From assembly GCA_963731105.1 (NCBI GenBank), contig CAVSUM010000004.1, positions 1 through 64,000 on the forward strand: a stretch of 64,000 nt of DNA, read 5' to 3'. Source of the stretch: RPQJ01 sp963731105. Its GTDB lineage: Bacteria; Pseudomonadota; Gammaproteobacteria; Steroidobacterales; Steroidobacteraceae. The notes under the pieces are model-generated. The model saw only the letters and a program-made list of their open reading frames with translations. It searched no databases and was not told the DNA's origin. The position numbers and the translations under genes were made by a program. Below, one piece after another: positions 1 to 10,489 of this stretch (positions are counted from its first letter, which is position 1; each line of letters begins with the position of its first letter).

Positions 1-1195
<1,195 letters not shown>

Positions 1196-1350
1196 TGCAA
1201 AAGCACTCCTGGATTGCGATGGAAGCAACTTGGGCAGGCGCACTATGGTTGATCGGCCAGATATTCAAAAACTGATCTTTTCTATGAGTTAGATTGATGG
1301 CGTCAATCGCCGTGCCGACGTCCCCCCAGCCTGCAGCGTGCACACAACCG

Positions 1351-1977
1351 ATGGGCAAACCCCGGCGACCGTTCCTCGTTCCAATTTGCCTGGCCCTCGC
1401 GTTCGGCCTGAGCGCTTGCGTGACGCCGGCCCCGGCCGCTGAGCAGCCATTCCTCGTCGGCAACGTCCTCAGCGTCACCGACGGCGATACGATCAGGGTC
1501 CAGATCGGCTCCGGCCCGATTACCGTGCGCTTCGACGCCATCGACGCCCCGGAGAAGAGCCAGCCGTGGGGCCGCGAGGCGTATGCCGAGCTCGCCAGGC
1601 GGCTCAACCGGCAAGTCGTCGCGCTCGAGGTGAAGACCCAGGACCAATACGACCGGCTCGTCGCGGTGGTCTACCTGGGGGACGAGAACATCAACGGCTG
1701 GATGGTGCGGCAGGGCCACGCGTGGGCGTACCGCCAGTATTTGAGCGAGGCGGACTACTGCACCTGGGAAGCGTCGGCCCGATCAGCGCGACTTGGACTG
1801 TGGAGTCTCCCGCCGACCGGCTGGTACGCCCCGTGGGAATGGCGACGAGTGCAGCGCGGTGACGGTGGCGGCTTCACCGATTTCAGCCACGAGACCGCCG
1901 AGCAGTGCGTCGCGTCGATGCGTCGCGCCGACCGGGTTAGCCCGCCGCCGAGGCCGCCCAGAGATCCGCGGCCCTGA
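1351..1977 (+). CDS. Thermonuclease (SNase-like) family lipoprotein
   Basis: Staphylococcal-nuclease-fold protein expected to cut nucleic acids outside the cytoplasm. The start at 1351 was chosen because it gives MGKPRRPF followed by a hydrophobic stretch and a lipobox LSAC, so the protein is probably lipid-anchored; the frame is open back to 1294. SNase motifs follow: VTDGDTIRV, RFDAIDAPEKSQPWG (the Arg and Asp region), and DRLVAVVYLGDENING with GHAWAYRQY. The last 41 bp overlap the 3' end of the convergent GGDEF-EAL gene. Assignment rests on motif order and size (about 208 residues). Confidence 0.85.
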   Translation: MGKPRRPFLVPICLALAFGLSACVTPAPAAEQPFLVGNVLSVTDGDTIRVQIGSGPITVRFDAIDAPEKSQPWGREAYAELARRLNRQVVALEVKTQDQYDRLVAVVYLGDENINGWMVRQGHAWAYRQYLSEADYCTWEASARSARLGLWSLPPTGWYAPWEWRRVQRGDGGGFTDFSHETAEQCVASMRRADRVSPPPRPPRDPRP

Positions 1978-4744
1978 AGCGCCCGGTCGCAGTGAGTTCG
2001 ACGTGCGCAGCGCGTTCCGCCCGCAGCCGCGCGCGACACGCCATGAACGTCGTCTTCGCCACGACCTCCAGCGAACTCGAGCTGGCAAACAGGAATCCCT
2101 GGCCCGCGACGCAGCCGAGATCGAGCAGGGTCCTGGCCTGGTCCTCGTTCTCGATGCCTTCGGCGATCGTCTCGAGGCCGAGCGTGGTGCCCAGCATGAC
2201 TACGGCACGCGCCAGCTCGGGGCCGCCGTTCTGTTCGGTCATGCGGCTGACGAACGCCCGGTCGATCTTCAGGATGTCGATCGGGAACCGGTGCAGGTAG
2301 GAGAGTGACGAATAGCCGACGCCGAAGTCGTCGATGGCGAGCCGCACACCCAGCGCCTTCAGCTCGCGCAGTCGCGCCAGGTTGACCTCGGTGTTCTGCA
2401 TGAGCGTGCTCTCGGTGAGCTCGATCACCAGGCTGCCGGGCTCGAGGCCGGAGACCGCGAGTGCATGACGCACGTCCTCGACCAGGTTGCCCTGTTGCAG
2501 GTGGCGGCCGGAGATGTTGACCGCCACGCGCAAGCCATCCCCGGCAGCGATCGAATGGCTCAACGCACGAACCTGGGTGCACGCATCGACCAGCACCCGG
2601 CGGCCCAGCTCGACGATCCGGCCCGATTCCTCGGCGATCGGGATGAAGGCACCGGGCATCACGATGCCACGCTGTGGGTGATTCCAGCGCAGCAGGGCCT
2701 CGACCCCCAGCAGCTCGCGGCGAGTCAGGTCGACGACCGGCTGGAATTCGAGGAAGAACTCGTCGCGTGCCAGCGCGAGGTCGATGTCCTGCTCCAGCCG
2801 CAGCCGGTCGTGCAGCTGCTCCTGCATGTGCGGCTGGAACACCACCAGACGCGCCTTGCCGGCGGCCTTGGCGTTGTACATGGCGATATCGGCATTGCGC
2901 AGCAGCTGCTCGGCGTCGTCGCCGGGCCGCGAGCAGGCCACGCCGATGCTGGCGGACGCCTCGGTCTCGCGCCCGTCGACCAGCAGCGGCTGGTTGAAGG
3001 CGTCGCCAATCGGCAGCGCGATGCGCTCGGCATCGGTGTCGCTGCCGATGCCTTCGAGCAGGATCGCGAACTCGTCGCCGCCGAGACGGGCCACCGTGTC
3101 GGACGGCCGCGTCGACTTCACGAGTCGCTGCGCCGCCGCCTGCAACAGGCGATCGCCGGTGTCGTGGCCAAGCGAGTCGTTGACGTTCTTGAAGTCGTCG
3201 AGGTCGAGGAACATGACCGCCACGCGCAGCTGGGTGCGCTGCGCAATCGCCAGTGCGTGCTCGACCCGGTTCCAGAACAGGCTGCGGTTGGCGAGCAGCG
3301 TGAGCGGGTCGTGGAACGCGAGCTTGCGCAACTGCTCCTCGAGCGCCTTGCGTTCGCTGACGTCGCGGAAGTTGAGCGCGAGGCCGGCGATGGCCGGATC
3401 GTCGGTGAGGTTACTGCCCACGCACTCGAGCGTGCTGCGGCGGTCGCCGGTCTCGACCACGGCCTCGACCGGACCGATCGTGCGCCCGCTAGTCGCCGCC
3501 ACCTCGGTGAGGAAGGCGCCCACGCGATCGCGCTCTCCCTCGGCCCACAGGTCGAGGAGGTTGCGGCCCACGAGCTCGTCCGGATGGATCGCGAAGGTGC
3601 GCTGGGCAGCGGGGGAGGCGAACCGCAGCTGGCCCCCGTGGTCGGCGATCATGATCACGTCGGAGGCGTTCTTGATGAGCGAAGCGTAGCGCGCCTCGAC
3701 CAGGCCGGCGGCCCGCCGCTCGCGCAGCAGCGCGTCGTCGCGCAGCAGTACCCCCTGGCGCACCATGACGAGGGCGGTCACCATGAAGATGATCACGGTC
3801 ATCATGTTCACGGGTGTGGATACCGAGCTGCGCTCGACGTATACGAGTACGAAGAACGACACCATCATCGCGATGTACGGCATGCCCTGCACCAGCGCGC
3901 TGCTGAAGGCGCTGGGCATGCGCCGTGCAGGAGGCGCGCCACGCAGGTGCTCGCGGGCAGCGGCGGCCAGCCAGACGTAGCACGACAGGTAGATCGCGTC
4001 CGAGACGCCACCTGGCAGGTAGCTGCCGCCGACCTTCGACATGGCCCAGACGATGTCGGCCAGGGACATCGACGAGAAGCCCAGCGTCAGCAGCATCACG
4101 GACCGGCGCGGGATCGGAGCGGAGTCGGAATGCATCAACAGCACGCCGCAGGCGAGCAGCACGACGCAGTTGAGCGCGATGTAGCCCTGCGCCAGCACGT
4201 ACCGCAGCAGGTCCGGCTCGTTGGTCGACGCGGCCGTGGGTGCGATCACGCAGTACCAGAAGAAGCCGCCGAAGCCTAGCAGTAGGATCACCGCGTCCAG
4301 TCCGAGCCGGGCCCACTGCACGCGGACGGCGGCCGCCCGGACGACCGTCAGCGCGGCAGCGAATACCAGCGGATAGAACGCGACGAAGAACACGTCGCCG
4401 ACAGACGGGAAGGGGTCGATGCCAAACAGCCAGTACGTGGCGTGCAGCAGGTTGCCGGTGCCGTAGCTGGCGAGCGCGGCGGTGAGGAACCACCAGGTGC
4501 GCCGCGCGGCGGGGTTGGATGAGCCGCGTGCAGCCGCGGCGGCGAGCACTGCCGCGACGATCGACGCCGGGGAATCGGAATAGAGGTTGATGATCTCGAG
4601 CGCGCGGGATCCCTGCGCATCGACGAAGGTCAACAGGATCGCCACCACGGTGTAGGCGAGGAGTGCGACGACGGTGGCGCCGGTCCAGCCGGAGATGAAA
4701 CGCTCGCGCTTCCTGCCCTCGTTGGTGTGCGGCCCTGGCGACAT
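1937..4744 (-). CDS. Membrane PAS-GGDEF-EAL cyclic-di-GMP signalling protein
   Basis: About 935 residues. The N-terminal third is a run of roughly ten hydrophobic segments (for example VVALLAYTVVAILLTFV and DAVILLLGFGGFFWYCV), forming an integral membrane sensor. A PAS segment follows (RYASLIKNASDVIMIADHGG), then a GGDEF domain with an intact RLGGDEFAILLEG signature, then an EAL domain with GVEALLRWNHP and IDDFGVGYSSLSYLHRFP. Both signatures look catalytically complete, so diguanylate cyclase and phosphodiesterase activity are both possible; which dominates cannot be read. Start 4744 (MSPGPHTNEG) was preferred because the upstream frame is Arg/Pro-rich and runs towards the divergent hydrolase. 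The 3' end overlaps the thermonuclease gene. Confidence 0.92.
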   Translation of the reverse strand: MSPGPHTNEGRKRERFISGWTGATVVALLAYTVVAILLTFVDAQGSRALEIINLYSDSPASIVAAVLAAAAARGSSNPAARRTWWFLTAALASYGTGNLLHATYWLFGIDPFPSVGDVFFVAFYPLVFAAALTVVRAAAVRVQWARLGLDAVILLLGFGGFFWYCVIAPTAASTNEPDLLRYVLAQGYIALNCVVLLACGVLLMHSDSAPIPRRSVMLLTLGFSSMSLADIVWAMSKVGGSYLPGGVSDAIYLSCYVWLAAAAREHLRGAPPARRMPSAFSSALVQGMPYIAMMVSFFVLVYVERSSVSTPVNMMTVIIFMVTALVMVRQGVLLRDDALLRERRAAGLVEARYASLIKNASDVIMIADHGGQLRFASPAAQRTFAIHPDELVGRNLLDLWAEGERDRVGAFLTEVAATSGRTIGPVEAVVETGDRRSTLECVGSNLTDDPAIAGLALNFRDVSERKALEEQLRKLAFHDPLTLLANRSLFWNRVEHALAIAQRTQLRVAVMFLDLDDFKNVNDSLGHDTGDRLLQAAAQRLVKSTRPSDTVARLGGDEFAILLEGIGSDTDAERIALPIGDAFNQPLLVDGRETEASASIGVACSRPGDDAEQLLRNADIAMYNAKAAGKARLVVFQPHMQEQLHDRLRLEQDIDLALARDEFFLEFQPVVDLTRRELLGVEALLRWNHPQRGIVMPGAFIPIAEESGRIVELGRRVLVDACTQVRALSHSIAAGDGLRVAVNISGRHLQQGNLVEDVRHALAVSGLEPGSLVIELTESTLMQNTEVNLARLRELKALGVRLAIDDFGVGYSSLSYLHRFPIDILKIDRAFVSRMTEQNGGPELARAVVMLGTTLGLETIAEGIENEDQARTLLDLGCVAGQGFLFASSSSLEVVAKTTFMACRARLRAERAAHVELTATGRFRAADLWAASAAG

Positions 4745-4888
4745 CTTTCCCGGCGCGCGGCTCCTGCGCGGTAACGTTCTTACACCCGGCACATCAAGCC
4801 CCACTGGGCCCGGCTCCATCCGTGATCGGCGTCCGATAACCGGGGCCACGAACGTGACGCGGCGCACAGTGCTATCGTCGCAGCCGGC

Positions 4889-5591
4889 ATGACCATCGAC
4901 TACGAACCGATCGACCCGCCGGGCAGGCTCGACACCCTGCAGGAACTGCGTTTGCCGATCGACGTGCTGCGCTGGGCGCCGTCGTGGTTCGCCATGAAAT
5001 CGGGTCGCGACCGCGCAGCCGCGCACGGCCATCCTGTGCCCGGGTTTCGGGGCCGGCCCTCGGTCGATGCGCGTCCTGGAGGCGTTCCTGCGCCGTCGCG
5101 GCCATCACGCCCGCGACTGGGGGCTGGGACGTAACACCGGCGACGCGAAGCTGCTGCGGTCGAAGTTGCAGCCTGTCGTCGAGGAATCGATCGCCGCGCA
5201 CGGCCAGTCGGTGGTGCTCGTCGGCTGGAGCCTGGGCGGCTACATCGCCCGTGAGTACGCGCGCGAGCATCCTCGCGAGGTGCGCAAGGTGATTACGCTC
5301 GGCAGCCCGGTGATCGGCGGACCCCGTTACACGGCCACGGCCGAATGGTATCGGTCACAGGGGTACGACCTGGCCGAGATGGAACGAGCCGTCGCGGACC
5401 GTTACGCAGTACCGCTGCGCGTTCCCGTCACGGCGATCTATTCCAAGCGCGACGGCGTCGTGGCCTGGCAGGCGTGCATCGACAAGTGGTCACCGCAGGT
5501 CCGCCACATCGAAGTCAGCGAGACGCATGTCGGCCTGGGATTCGCGCCGCGCGTGCTCGCCATCGTCGCGGACGAGATCGAGCAGACGTGA
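4889..5591 (+). CDS. Alpha/beta-fold hydrolase (frameshifted)
   Basis: Hydrolase of the esterase/lipase superfamily, substrate unknown. The N-terminal part starts at 4889 (MTIDYEPIDPPGRLDT). Near 5035-5045 the frame shifts, and the rest continues in a second frame with MRVLEAFLRRRGHHARDWG, the nucleophile elbow GWSLGG, an acid candidate in YSKRDGVVAW and the His in SETHVGLGF. With the shift repaired the protein is a normal length of about 234 residues. Its TGA overlaps the GTG start of the next gene by 4 bp, so the two are probably translationally coupled. The shift is most simply a consensus error around the expected oxyanion region PGFGAGP. Confidence 0.8.
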
Positions 5592-6169
5592 CGCGGATCA
5601 CGCGCAAGAGGGGCGCCTTTCCCGGTGAGCGCCCGCTGCGAACGCTCACGCGGGATGAAGTCGTGCAGCGCCTCGCGACGTCACTCGAGGAGCGCGACGG
5701 CGTAACCGGGGCGCACTGCGTGCACGAGTTGTGGATGCGGCACGAGCCGCCGATGAATGTCGAGCGGATGCTGGGCCTCTTGTGGCGGGCGGCGTCGGAG
5801 TCGGTGCCGGAGTGGCTGCCGATGCGGTATGTCGAGTGGCTGCCGCTCGTGTATGAGGTGACGGCAAGGTTCGAGAAGTCGGGCCGCGGGCGAACGAACA
5901 TCTACCTCGTGCTGCTCGACTACGAGGACAGTCCGCGCGGGCCTTACGGTGTGTACGTGGGCGCAACCCAATACTCGCCGGCGGCGAGGTTCGATCAGCA
6001 CAAGGCGGGGATCCGTGCGGCGGGGAGCGTCCTGAAGCGTGGGCTCGAGGTGCTCACCGGGCCGGTGTTGCACCTGCAGGGACTGAAGCGCGCACAGGCT
6101 GAGGACATCGAGGAAGGACTGGCAGAGGCGCTCCGGGCCGAGGGCCTGATGGTGCAGGGCGGGCATTAG
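5588..6169 (+). CDS. Conserved hypothetical protein with GIY-YIG-like C-terminal region
   Basis: About 193 residues from a GTG start that overlaps the upstream hydrolase stop (GTGA). The N-terminal half (FPGERPLRTLTRDEVVQRLA; LWMRHEPPMNVERMLGLLW) is not recognised. The C-terminal half, IYLVLLDYEDSPRGPYGVYV then GATQYSPAARFDQHKAGIRAA, resembles the strand-turn-strand and helix of GIY-YIG endonuclease domains (YGVYVG in place of GIYYIG, followed by an Arg-x-x-x-His helix). No clear metal-binding Glu was identified, so nuclease activity is only a guess. A profile search against GIY-YIG would settle it. Confidence 0.55.
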   Translation: MTRITRKRGAFPGERPLRTLTRDEVVQRLATSLEERDGVTGAHCVHELWMRHEPPMNVERMLGLLWRAASESVPEWLPMRYVEWLPLVYEVTARFEKSGRGRTNIYLVLLDYEDSPRGPYGVYVGATQYSPAARFDQHKAGIRAAGSVLKRGLEVLTGPVLHLQGLKRAQAEDIEEGLAEALRAEGLMVQGGH

Positions 6170-6184
6170 TGCTGCGGCCCGTGG

Positions 6185-7282
6185 CTAACCCCACTCCCGC
6201 CTGACCGCGGCCTCCACCAGCTGGAACACCCGTCCGTCGTCTGCCGCCTGGGTGCGGCCGAGCAGGCCCATCCGCCAGCGCGCAGGCAGTGCCGCGGCGC
6301 CGTGCAGCGCGCCGACCGCGGCACCGACGATCGCCGCAACGGTGTCGTTGTCCTGCGTATCGTTCACGGCGCGGACCAGGGCTTCTTCCGGGTCGTGCAG
6401 GTGATTGGCGAGGATCCACAGCACGCTCGGCACGGTCTCGAGCAGGTAGGCGCCGGAGTGCCAGGCCTCGCAGGCTGCGCGTGTGTCCCAGCCGTGCCGC
6501 ATCGCCTCGCCGAGTACCGCATCGAGGTAGTCCGGAAACGTGCCGTGCCAGTCGTGGAAGCGTCCGCCGCGCGCGTGGTAGCGCTCTTCGGTGCAGACCT
6601 GCCGCACCGTGCCCAGGAAGGTGGACGTGACCCACTCCGCAGTCGGCAGTGCTTCGAGCCGCAACAGGCGTGCCAGCAGGTCCGTGAACGCGACGCATGA
6701 GGCGACCGAGCTCGCGTCGCGGTGCGTGACGATCGAGGCGAGTGCCGTGTCGAGCCACAGCGCGGCGCTCGGCCCCTGCGCGTGCAGCAGCACCACCGGG
6801 GCAATGCGCATCAGTGCGCCATTGCCGGCACTCTCGGCGCTGCAGCGATACCACGGCGTGATGCCCTGGGCGCGGTTGTCGAGGAACTGTCGTACCGACC
6901 GGCCGAGCCCGAAGATTTCGCGCGCGGCAAAGCGCGCCGCGAGGTCGTCGGGATCGAGCTCGCCGCGCTCGAGCAGGCTCTCGAGGGTCCAGAACGCGAG
7001 CTGGCTGTCGTCCGAGGGCAGGCCCACGCGACTGCCGGAGGCGTGCCTGTTCGGCAGGTAGTCGCGGATCTCCGCGTACTGCGCAACGCGCTCCGCCGGC
7101 GAGAGGCTTTCGCTGGTGTTGCCGAGCGCATCGCCGATGGCGAGGCCGAGCAGCATGCCGCGCAGCCGGTCCGGCGGCACGGGACCGCCGACGGTCTGGC
7201 CGGGACCCTGCAGCAGCGCCGACTTGGCCGGCAGGAAGCCTTCGGAGATGACGCGGGCGGCGAGGGCGAGTGTCGAGGACAT
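6185..7282 (-). CDS. ADP-ribosylglycohydrolase family protein
   Basis: Member of the DraG/ARH hydrolase fold, which removes ADP-ribose from proteins or small molecules using two Mg ions. About 365 residues, normal for the family. Visible signatures are RGMLLGLAIGDALGNTSE near the start, SDDSQLAFWTLESLLERGEL (equivalent of the metal-binding TDDT), SAGNGALMRIAPVVLLHA and NDTQDNDTVAAIVGAAVGAL (C-terminal Asp-x-Asp metal motif). Its ATG directly follows the TAG of the upstream TIR-domain gene with no spacer, which argues for translational coupling and a shared task around NAD or ADP-ribose. The target is unknown. Confidence 0.9.
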   Translation of the reverse strand: MSSTLALAARVISEGFLPAKSALLQGPGQTVGGPVPPDRLRGMLLGLAIGDALGNTSESLSPAERVAQYAEIRDYLPNRHASGSRVGLPSDDSQLAFWTLESLLERGELDPDDLAARFAAREIFGLGRSVRQFLDNRAQGITPWYRCSAESAGNGALMRIAPVVLLHAQGPSAALWLDTALASIVTHRDASSVASCVAFTDLLARLLRLEALPTAEWVTSTFLGTVRQVCTEERYHARGGRFHDWHGTFPDYLDAVLGEAMRHGWDTRAACEAWHSGAYLLETVPSVLWILANHLHDPEEALVRAVNDTQDNDTVAAIVGAAVGALHGAAALPARWRMGLLGRTQAADDGRVFQLVEAAVRREWG

Positions 7283-9254
7283 CTAGTCGAAACCCAGCCG
7301 GTGCAGCAGCCGCGCAAACCGGGCGTCGTCACGCAGCGGATCGAGCAGCGGGTCGTTGCGCGCGTAGATGAGTCCGGAATCACCGACACCGAGTGCGTGC
7401 TCGAGGCGCTCCAGCGCGGCGTCGCGATCGCCCCATTGCGCGAGCACCTGCGCCTGCTGGTACAACACGCGATCGCCGTCCTCGGCGACCAGCTGCGCCA
7501 TGGCGGCCCTGGCTGCCTGCACGCGACCGAGCCGATGTTCCGCAATCGCGAGGCCCGCCCGCTGGAAGTCGAGCGCGGGCTCGGCGGCGTATTCGTTGCG
7601 CGCGTCCTCCAGGCGACCCAGCTGCAGCCTTGCATCGCCGATGGCCGCGTGGGCGCGCGACAGGCGCGGATTCATCGTCAACGCCTGCTGCAGCGGCGGG
7701 ATCGAGCTCGAATAGCGGCGCGCCGCGTACTCGATGGAGCCCGCGGCGCGATGAATCAGCGGGTTGAGCTTGTCGAGCACCAGCGCGCGTTGCATGGCTT
7801 CGGTCGCCTCTGCATCGCGGCCCGTACGTGCACTGTACTGCGCGTAGCGTGCCAGCACCGTGGCTTCACCGGCCCCGAGCTCGCGCGAGCGCTCGAACGG
7901 CTCGCGTGCCGCGCGCGCGTCGAGCCGGCCCTGGAACAGCGTGAAGCCCAGGGTCGAATGCGCATCGGCCAGCAACGGGGCAATTGCAATCGCGCGCTGT
8001 GCCGCGGCGATCGCGGCGTCGTACAGCTGCGTCAGCTCGCTGGCCTTGCCGAACTGGTTGGCGATCGCGGTGAGCGAGCGCGCCCTGGCCGCGTGGGCTG
8101 CGGCGTAGTTCGAGTCGGCGGCGATCGCGGCGTCGAACTGTGCGAGCGCGGCCCGTTCCGAAGCCTCGTCCACGCTCAGGTCGTAGAGCGCGCGACCGCG
8201 CAGGTAGGCGTCGAAGGCGACGACGCTGGTGGTGCCGCCCGCAGCGGCCACCGAGCCGCCACCGGCCGCAGGCACCGATTCGGGCGCCACCTGCGCGACG
8301 AGGGCGTTGGTCACCGCGTCGGCGATCTCGCTCTGCACCGCGAACACGTCGCGCACGCCACGATCGAACGTCTGCGACCAGCGGCTGAATCCGGTCGCGC
8401 CGTCGACCAGGTCGGCCGTGATGCGCAGCAGTTCGCCCGAGCGTCGCACCGTGCCGTCGAGCAGGTACGCGACGCCGAGCTTGTGCGGCGATGGTGACGG
8501 CGTCGTCGTTGCGGTCGCGGAACCGGGCCGACGAGGCCTGGGCCATCACCAGCAGGTTGAGGTTGCGGGCGAGGGTGGCACGCACTTCCTCGGCGAGCCC
8601 GTCGGAGAAGTAGTCCTGCTGAGGGTCGCCGCTCAGGTTGGCGAACGGCAGCACTGCCACGGTGTTGCCCGACGCAGCCCGATGGACGCCGAGCAGCCCG
8701 CGCTGCCATGCCAGCCAGCCCGCGGCGCCGGCCACGACTGCGCCCGTGGCCCCGATCAGCAGCCGCCGTCGTGACATCCGGTCCGGCGCCGGCTGCACGC
8801 TCGTCGCGTGGGGCAAGTGGTGCAGCGCGTGCCCGGCCGCCGCACCGACCGAGCGGACGATGGCGGCGACCTGGTCGGCGTCGGCGTTGCCGTGCCAGCC
8901 GGCCAGCTTGATGGCCTGATACTGGCGAAACCCGAGTGGTGGCTCGGTCCCGTCGAGCGAGACTGGCACCAGCTTCTTCAGCTGGCGGCCGGTGGCGGCT
9001 TCGTCCAGTACCCAGTCGGAGCCGATCGACGCGCGCGACCAGAGCACGATCACTGCATCACTGCTTTCCAGGGCGACCTGGATGGCCTGCGAGAACGCCG
9101 CCCCGCCTTCGATCTTCGTGTCCCACCACACTTCGAGGCCCGCGGCCTCGAGGGCACGGGCCAGCGGCGCCGCCGTCGCCTGGTCCTCACGAGCGTAGCT
9201 CAGGAACGCAGTCGGGCGGGTCGCCGTCGTGCGATGGTGCTCGTTGCCGGTCAT
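7283..9254 (-). CDS. TIR domain - membrane segment - TolB-like - TPR protein (frameshifted)
   Basis: About 656 residues once one extra base near 8494 is removed. Domains in order: a TIR domain at about 13-120 (TAFLSYARED, EVWWDTKIEGGAAFSQAI, and SDWVLDEAA, whose Glu85 sits where TIR NADases carry the catalytic Glu), one hydrophobic segment at about 164-189, a TolB/FlgO-like domain at about 197-310 (VAVLPFANLSGDPQQDYFSD, DGTVRRSGELLRITADLVD) and then many TPR-like helices to the C-terminus. Start 9254 (MTGNEHHRTT) keeps it clear of the divergent folE. The ADP-ribosylglycohydrolase gene follows with no gap. Such TIR-TolB-TPR proteins are known only as predicted signalling or stress proteins; the role is inferred. 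Confidence 0.85.
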
Positions 9255-9336
9255 CCGGGCAGAGTACCCGGACCGGTGCGGCTGCGACAGCAGGACTGGT
9301 ATGCTCTGCGAGGCAGACAGCAAGCCACGGACCAAC

Positions 9337-10050
9337 ATGAGCAAGCCGACCGAACCCATCGTCGACGAGGCCGCCCTGCCGGCGTCCCTGCGCATCCGCA
9401 GGCGGATCGAGGCCGAGCGGCGGCGCTTCCACGCCAACGACAACATCGCCGAGTTCCTGCGTCCAGGCGAAATGGACGAGTTGCTCGACGAGGTCGAAGG
9501 CAAGATGAAGGGCGTGCTCGAAAGCCTGGTGATCGACACCGAGGGCGACCACAACACCCAGGACACCGCGCGCCGCGTCGCCAAGATGTACCTGCAGGAA
9601 GTGTTTCGCGGTCGCTACGTGCCTCCGCCGCCTGTCACCGAGTTCCCGAACGCCGAGCACCTGAACGAGCTGATGATCGTCGGCCCGATCACCGTGCGCA
9701 GCGCCTGCAGCCACCACTTCTGCCCGATCCTCGGCCGCCTGTGGATCGGCATCATGCCGAACGAGCACTCCAACCTGATCGGGCTGTCGAAGTACTCGCG
9801 GCTCGCCGAGTGGATCATGGGCCGGCCGCAGATCCAGGAGGAGGCCATCACGCAGATGGCCGACCTGCTGATGAACAAGGTCAGCCCCGACGGCCTCGCC
9901 GTGGTGATGGAGGCCGATCACTTCTGCATGCACTGGCGCGGCGTCAAGGACGACAAGACCAAGATGGTCAACAGCGTGATGCGCGGTTCGTTCCTGAAGG
10001 ACCCGACGCTGCGCCGCGAATTCCTTTCCCTCATCAGCCTGACCGACTGA
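9337..10050 (+). CDS. folE: GTP cyclohydrolase I
   Basis: Converts GTP to 7,8-dihydroneopterin triphosphate, the first step of tetrahydrofolate and pterin synthesis. About 237 residues from ATG 9337 (MSKPTEPIVDE). Zinc-site motifs are present: SACSHHFCPILG and DHFCMHWRG, with the conserved NEHSNLIGLSKYSRL between them. The gene heads a tight tandem with the BLUF gene (7 bp gap) and a membrane protein (6 bp gap), so one transcript is likely. It is divergent from the TIR gene with an 82 bp shared upstream region. The assignment is firm. Confidence 0.95.
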   Translation: MSKPTEPIVDEAALPASLRIRRRIEAERRRFHANDNIAEFLRPGEMDELLDEVEGKMKGVLESLVIDTEGDHNTQDTARRVAKMYLQEVFRGRYVPPPPVTEFPNAEHLNELMIVGPITVRSACSHHFCPILGRLWIGIMPNEHSNLIGLSKYSRLAEWIMGRPQIQEEAITQMADLLMNKVSPDGLAVVMEADHFCMHWRGVKDDKTKMVNSVMRGSFLKDPTLRREFLSLISLTD

Positions 10051-10057
10051 GGCGACC

Positions 10058-10483
10058 ATGCTCGTCCGACTCCTGTACGCCAGCCGCGCCACCCAGCCAC
10101 AGAATGTGTCCGTGTACGACTCGATCCTCGAGCAGTCGCGCGCGCACAACCCGCAGCTCGGTATCACCGGCATCCTTTGCTATAGCGACAACGTGTTCAT
10201 CCAGGTGCTGGAGGGTGGCCGCGACGAGGTGTGCGAGCTGTACAACACCATTGCCCGCGACCGCCGGCACCAGGAAGTGCGCATCCTCAACTTCGAGGAG
10301 ATTCGTGAGCGGCGCTTCGGCGCCTGGACCATGGGCCAGGTCAACCTGGCGAAGGTGAACCCGTCGCTGCTGCTCAAGTACGGCGAGCGCGCCGAGCTGA
10401 ACCCCTTCACCTGCTCGGGGGCGGCCACGCTGTCGCTGCTCGACGAGCTGATCGCCACCGCACAGGTCGCGAGCCGCGCCTGA
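10058..10483 (+). CDS. BLUF-domain blue-light sensor
   Basis: Single-domain FAD-binding photoreceptor of about 141 residues. The flavin pocket residues can be counted: Tyr7 in LLYASR, Asn31 in AHNPQLGITGILCY, Gln49 in FIQVLEGG, and Trp90/Met92 in FGAWTMGQV, matching the Tyr-Asn-Gln and Trp/Met pattern of AppA and YcgF. No output domain is fused, so it must act through a partner; the short C-terminal tail (FTCSGAATLSLLDELIA) is a candidate interaction helix. It sits between folE and a membrane-anchored protein with gaps of 6-7 bp, which suggests co-expression. What the light signal controls is unknown. Confidence 0.93.
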   Translation: MLVRLLYASRATQPQNVSVYDSILEQSRAHNPQLGITGILCYSDNVFIQVLEGGRDEVCELYNTIARDRRHQEVRILNFEEIRERRFGAWTMGQVNLAKVNPSLLLKYGERAELNPFTCSGAATLSLLDELIATAQVASRA

Positions 10484-10489
10484 GCGCCC

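Noticed and set aside
1196..1293. OxyR site upstream of katG
   Set aside because: Only loose ATAG/CTAT-like pieces around 1255-1295; spacing does not fit the four-half-site pattern well enough.
2465..4279. Long open frame antisense to the GGDEF-EAL gene
   Set aside because: Opposite strand has continuous recognisable domains; the antisense frame shows none.
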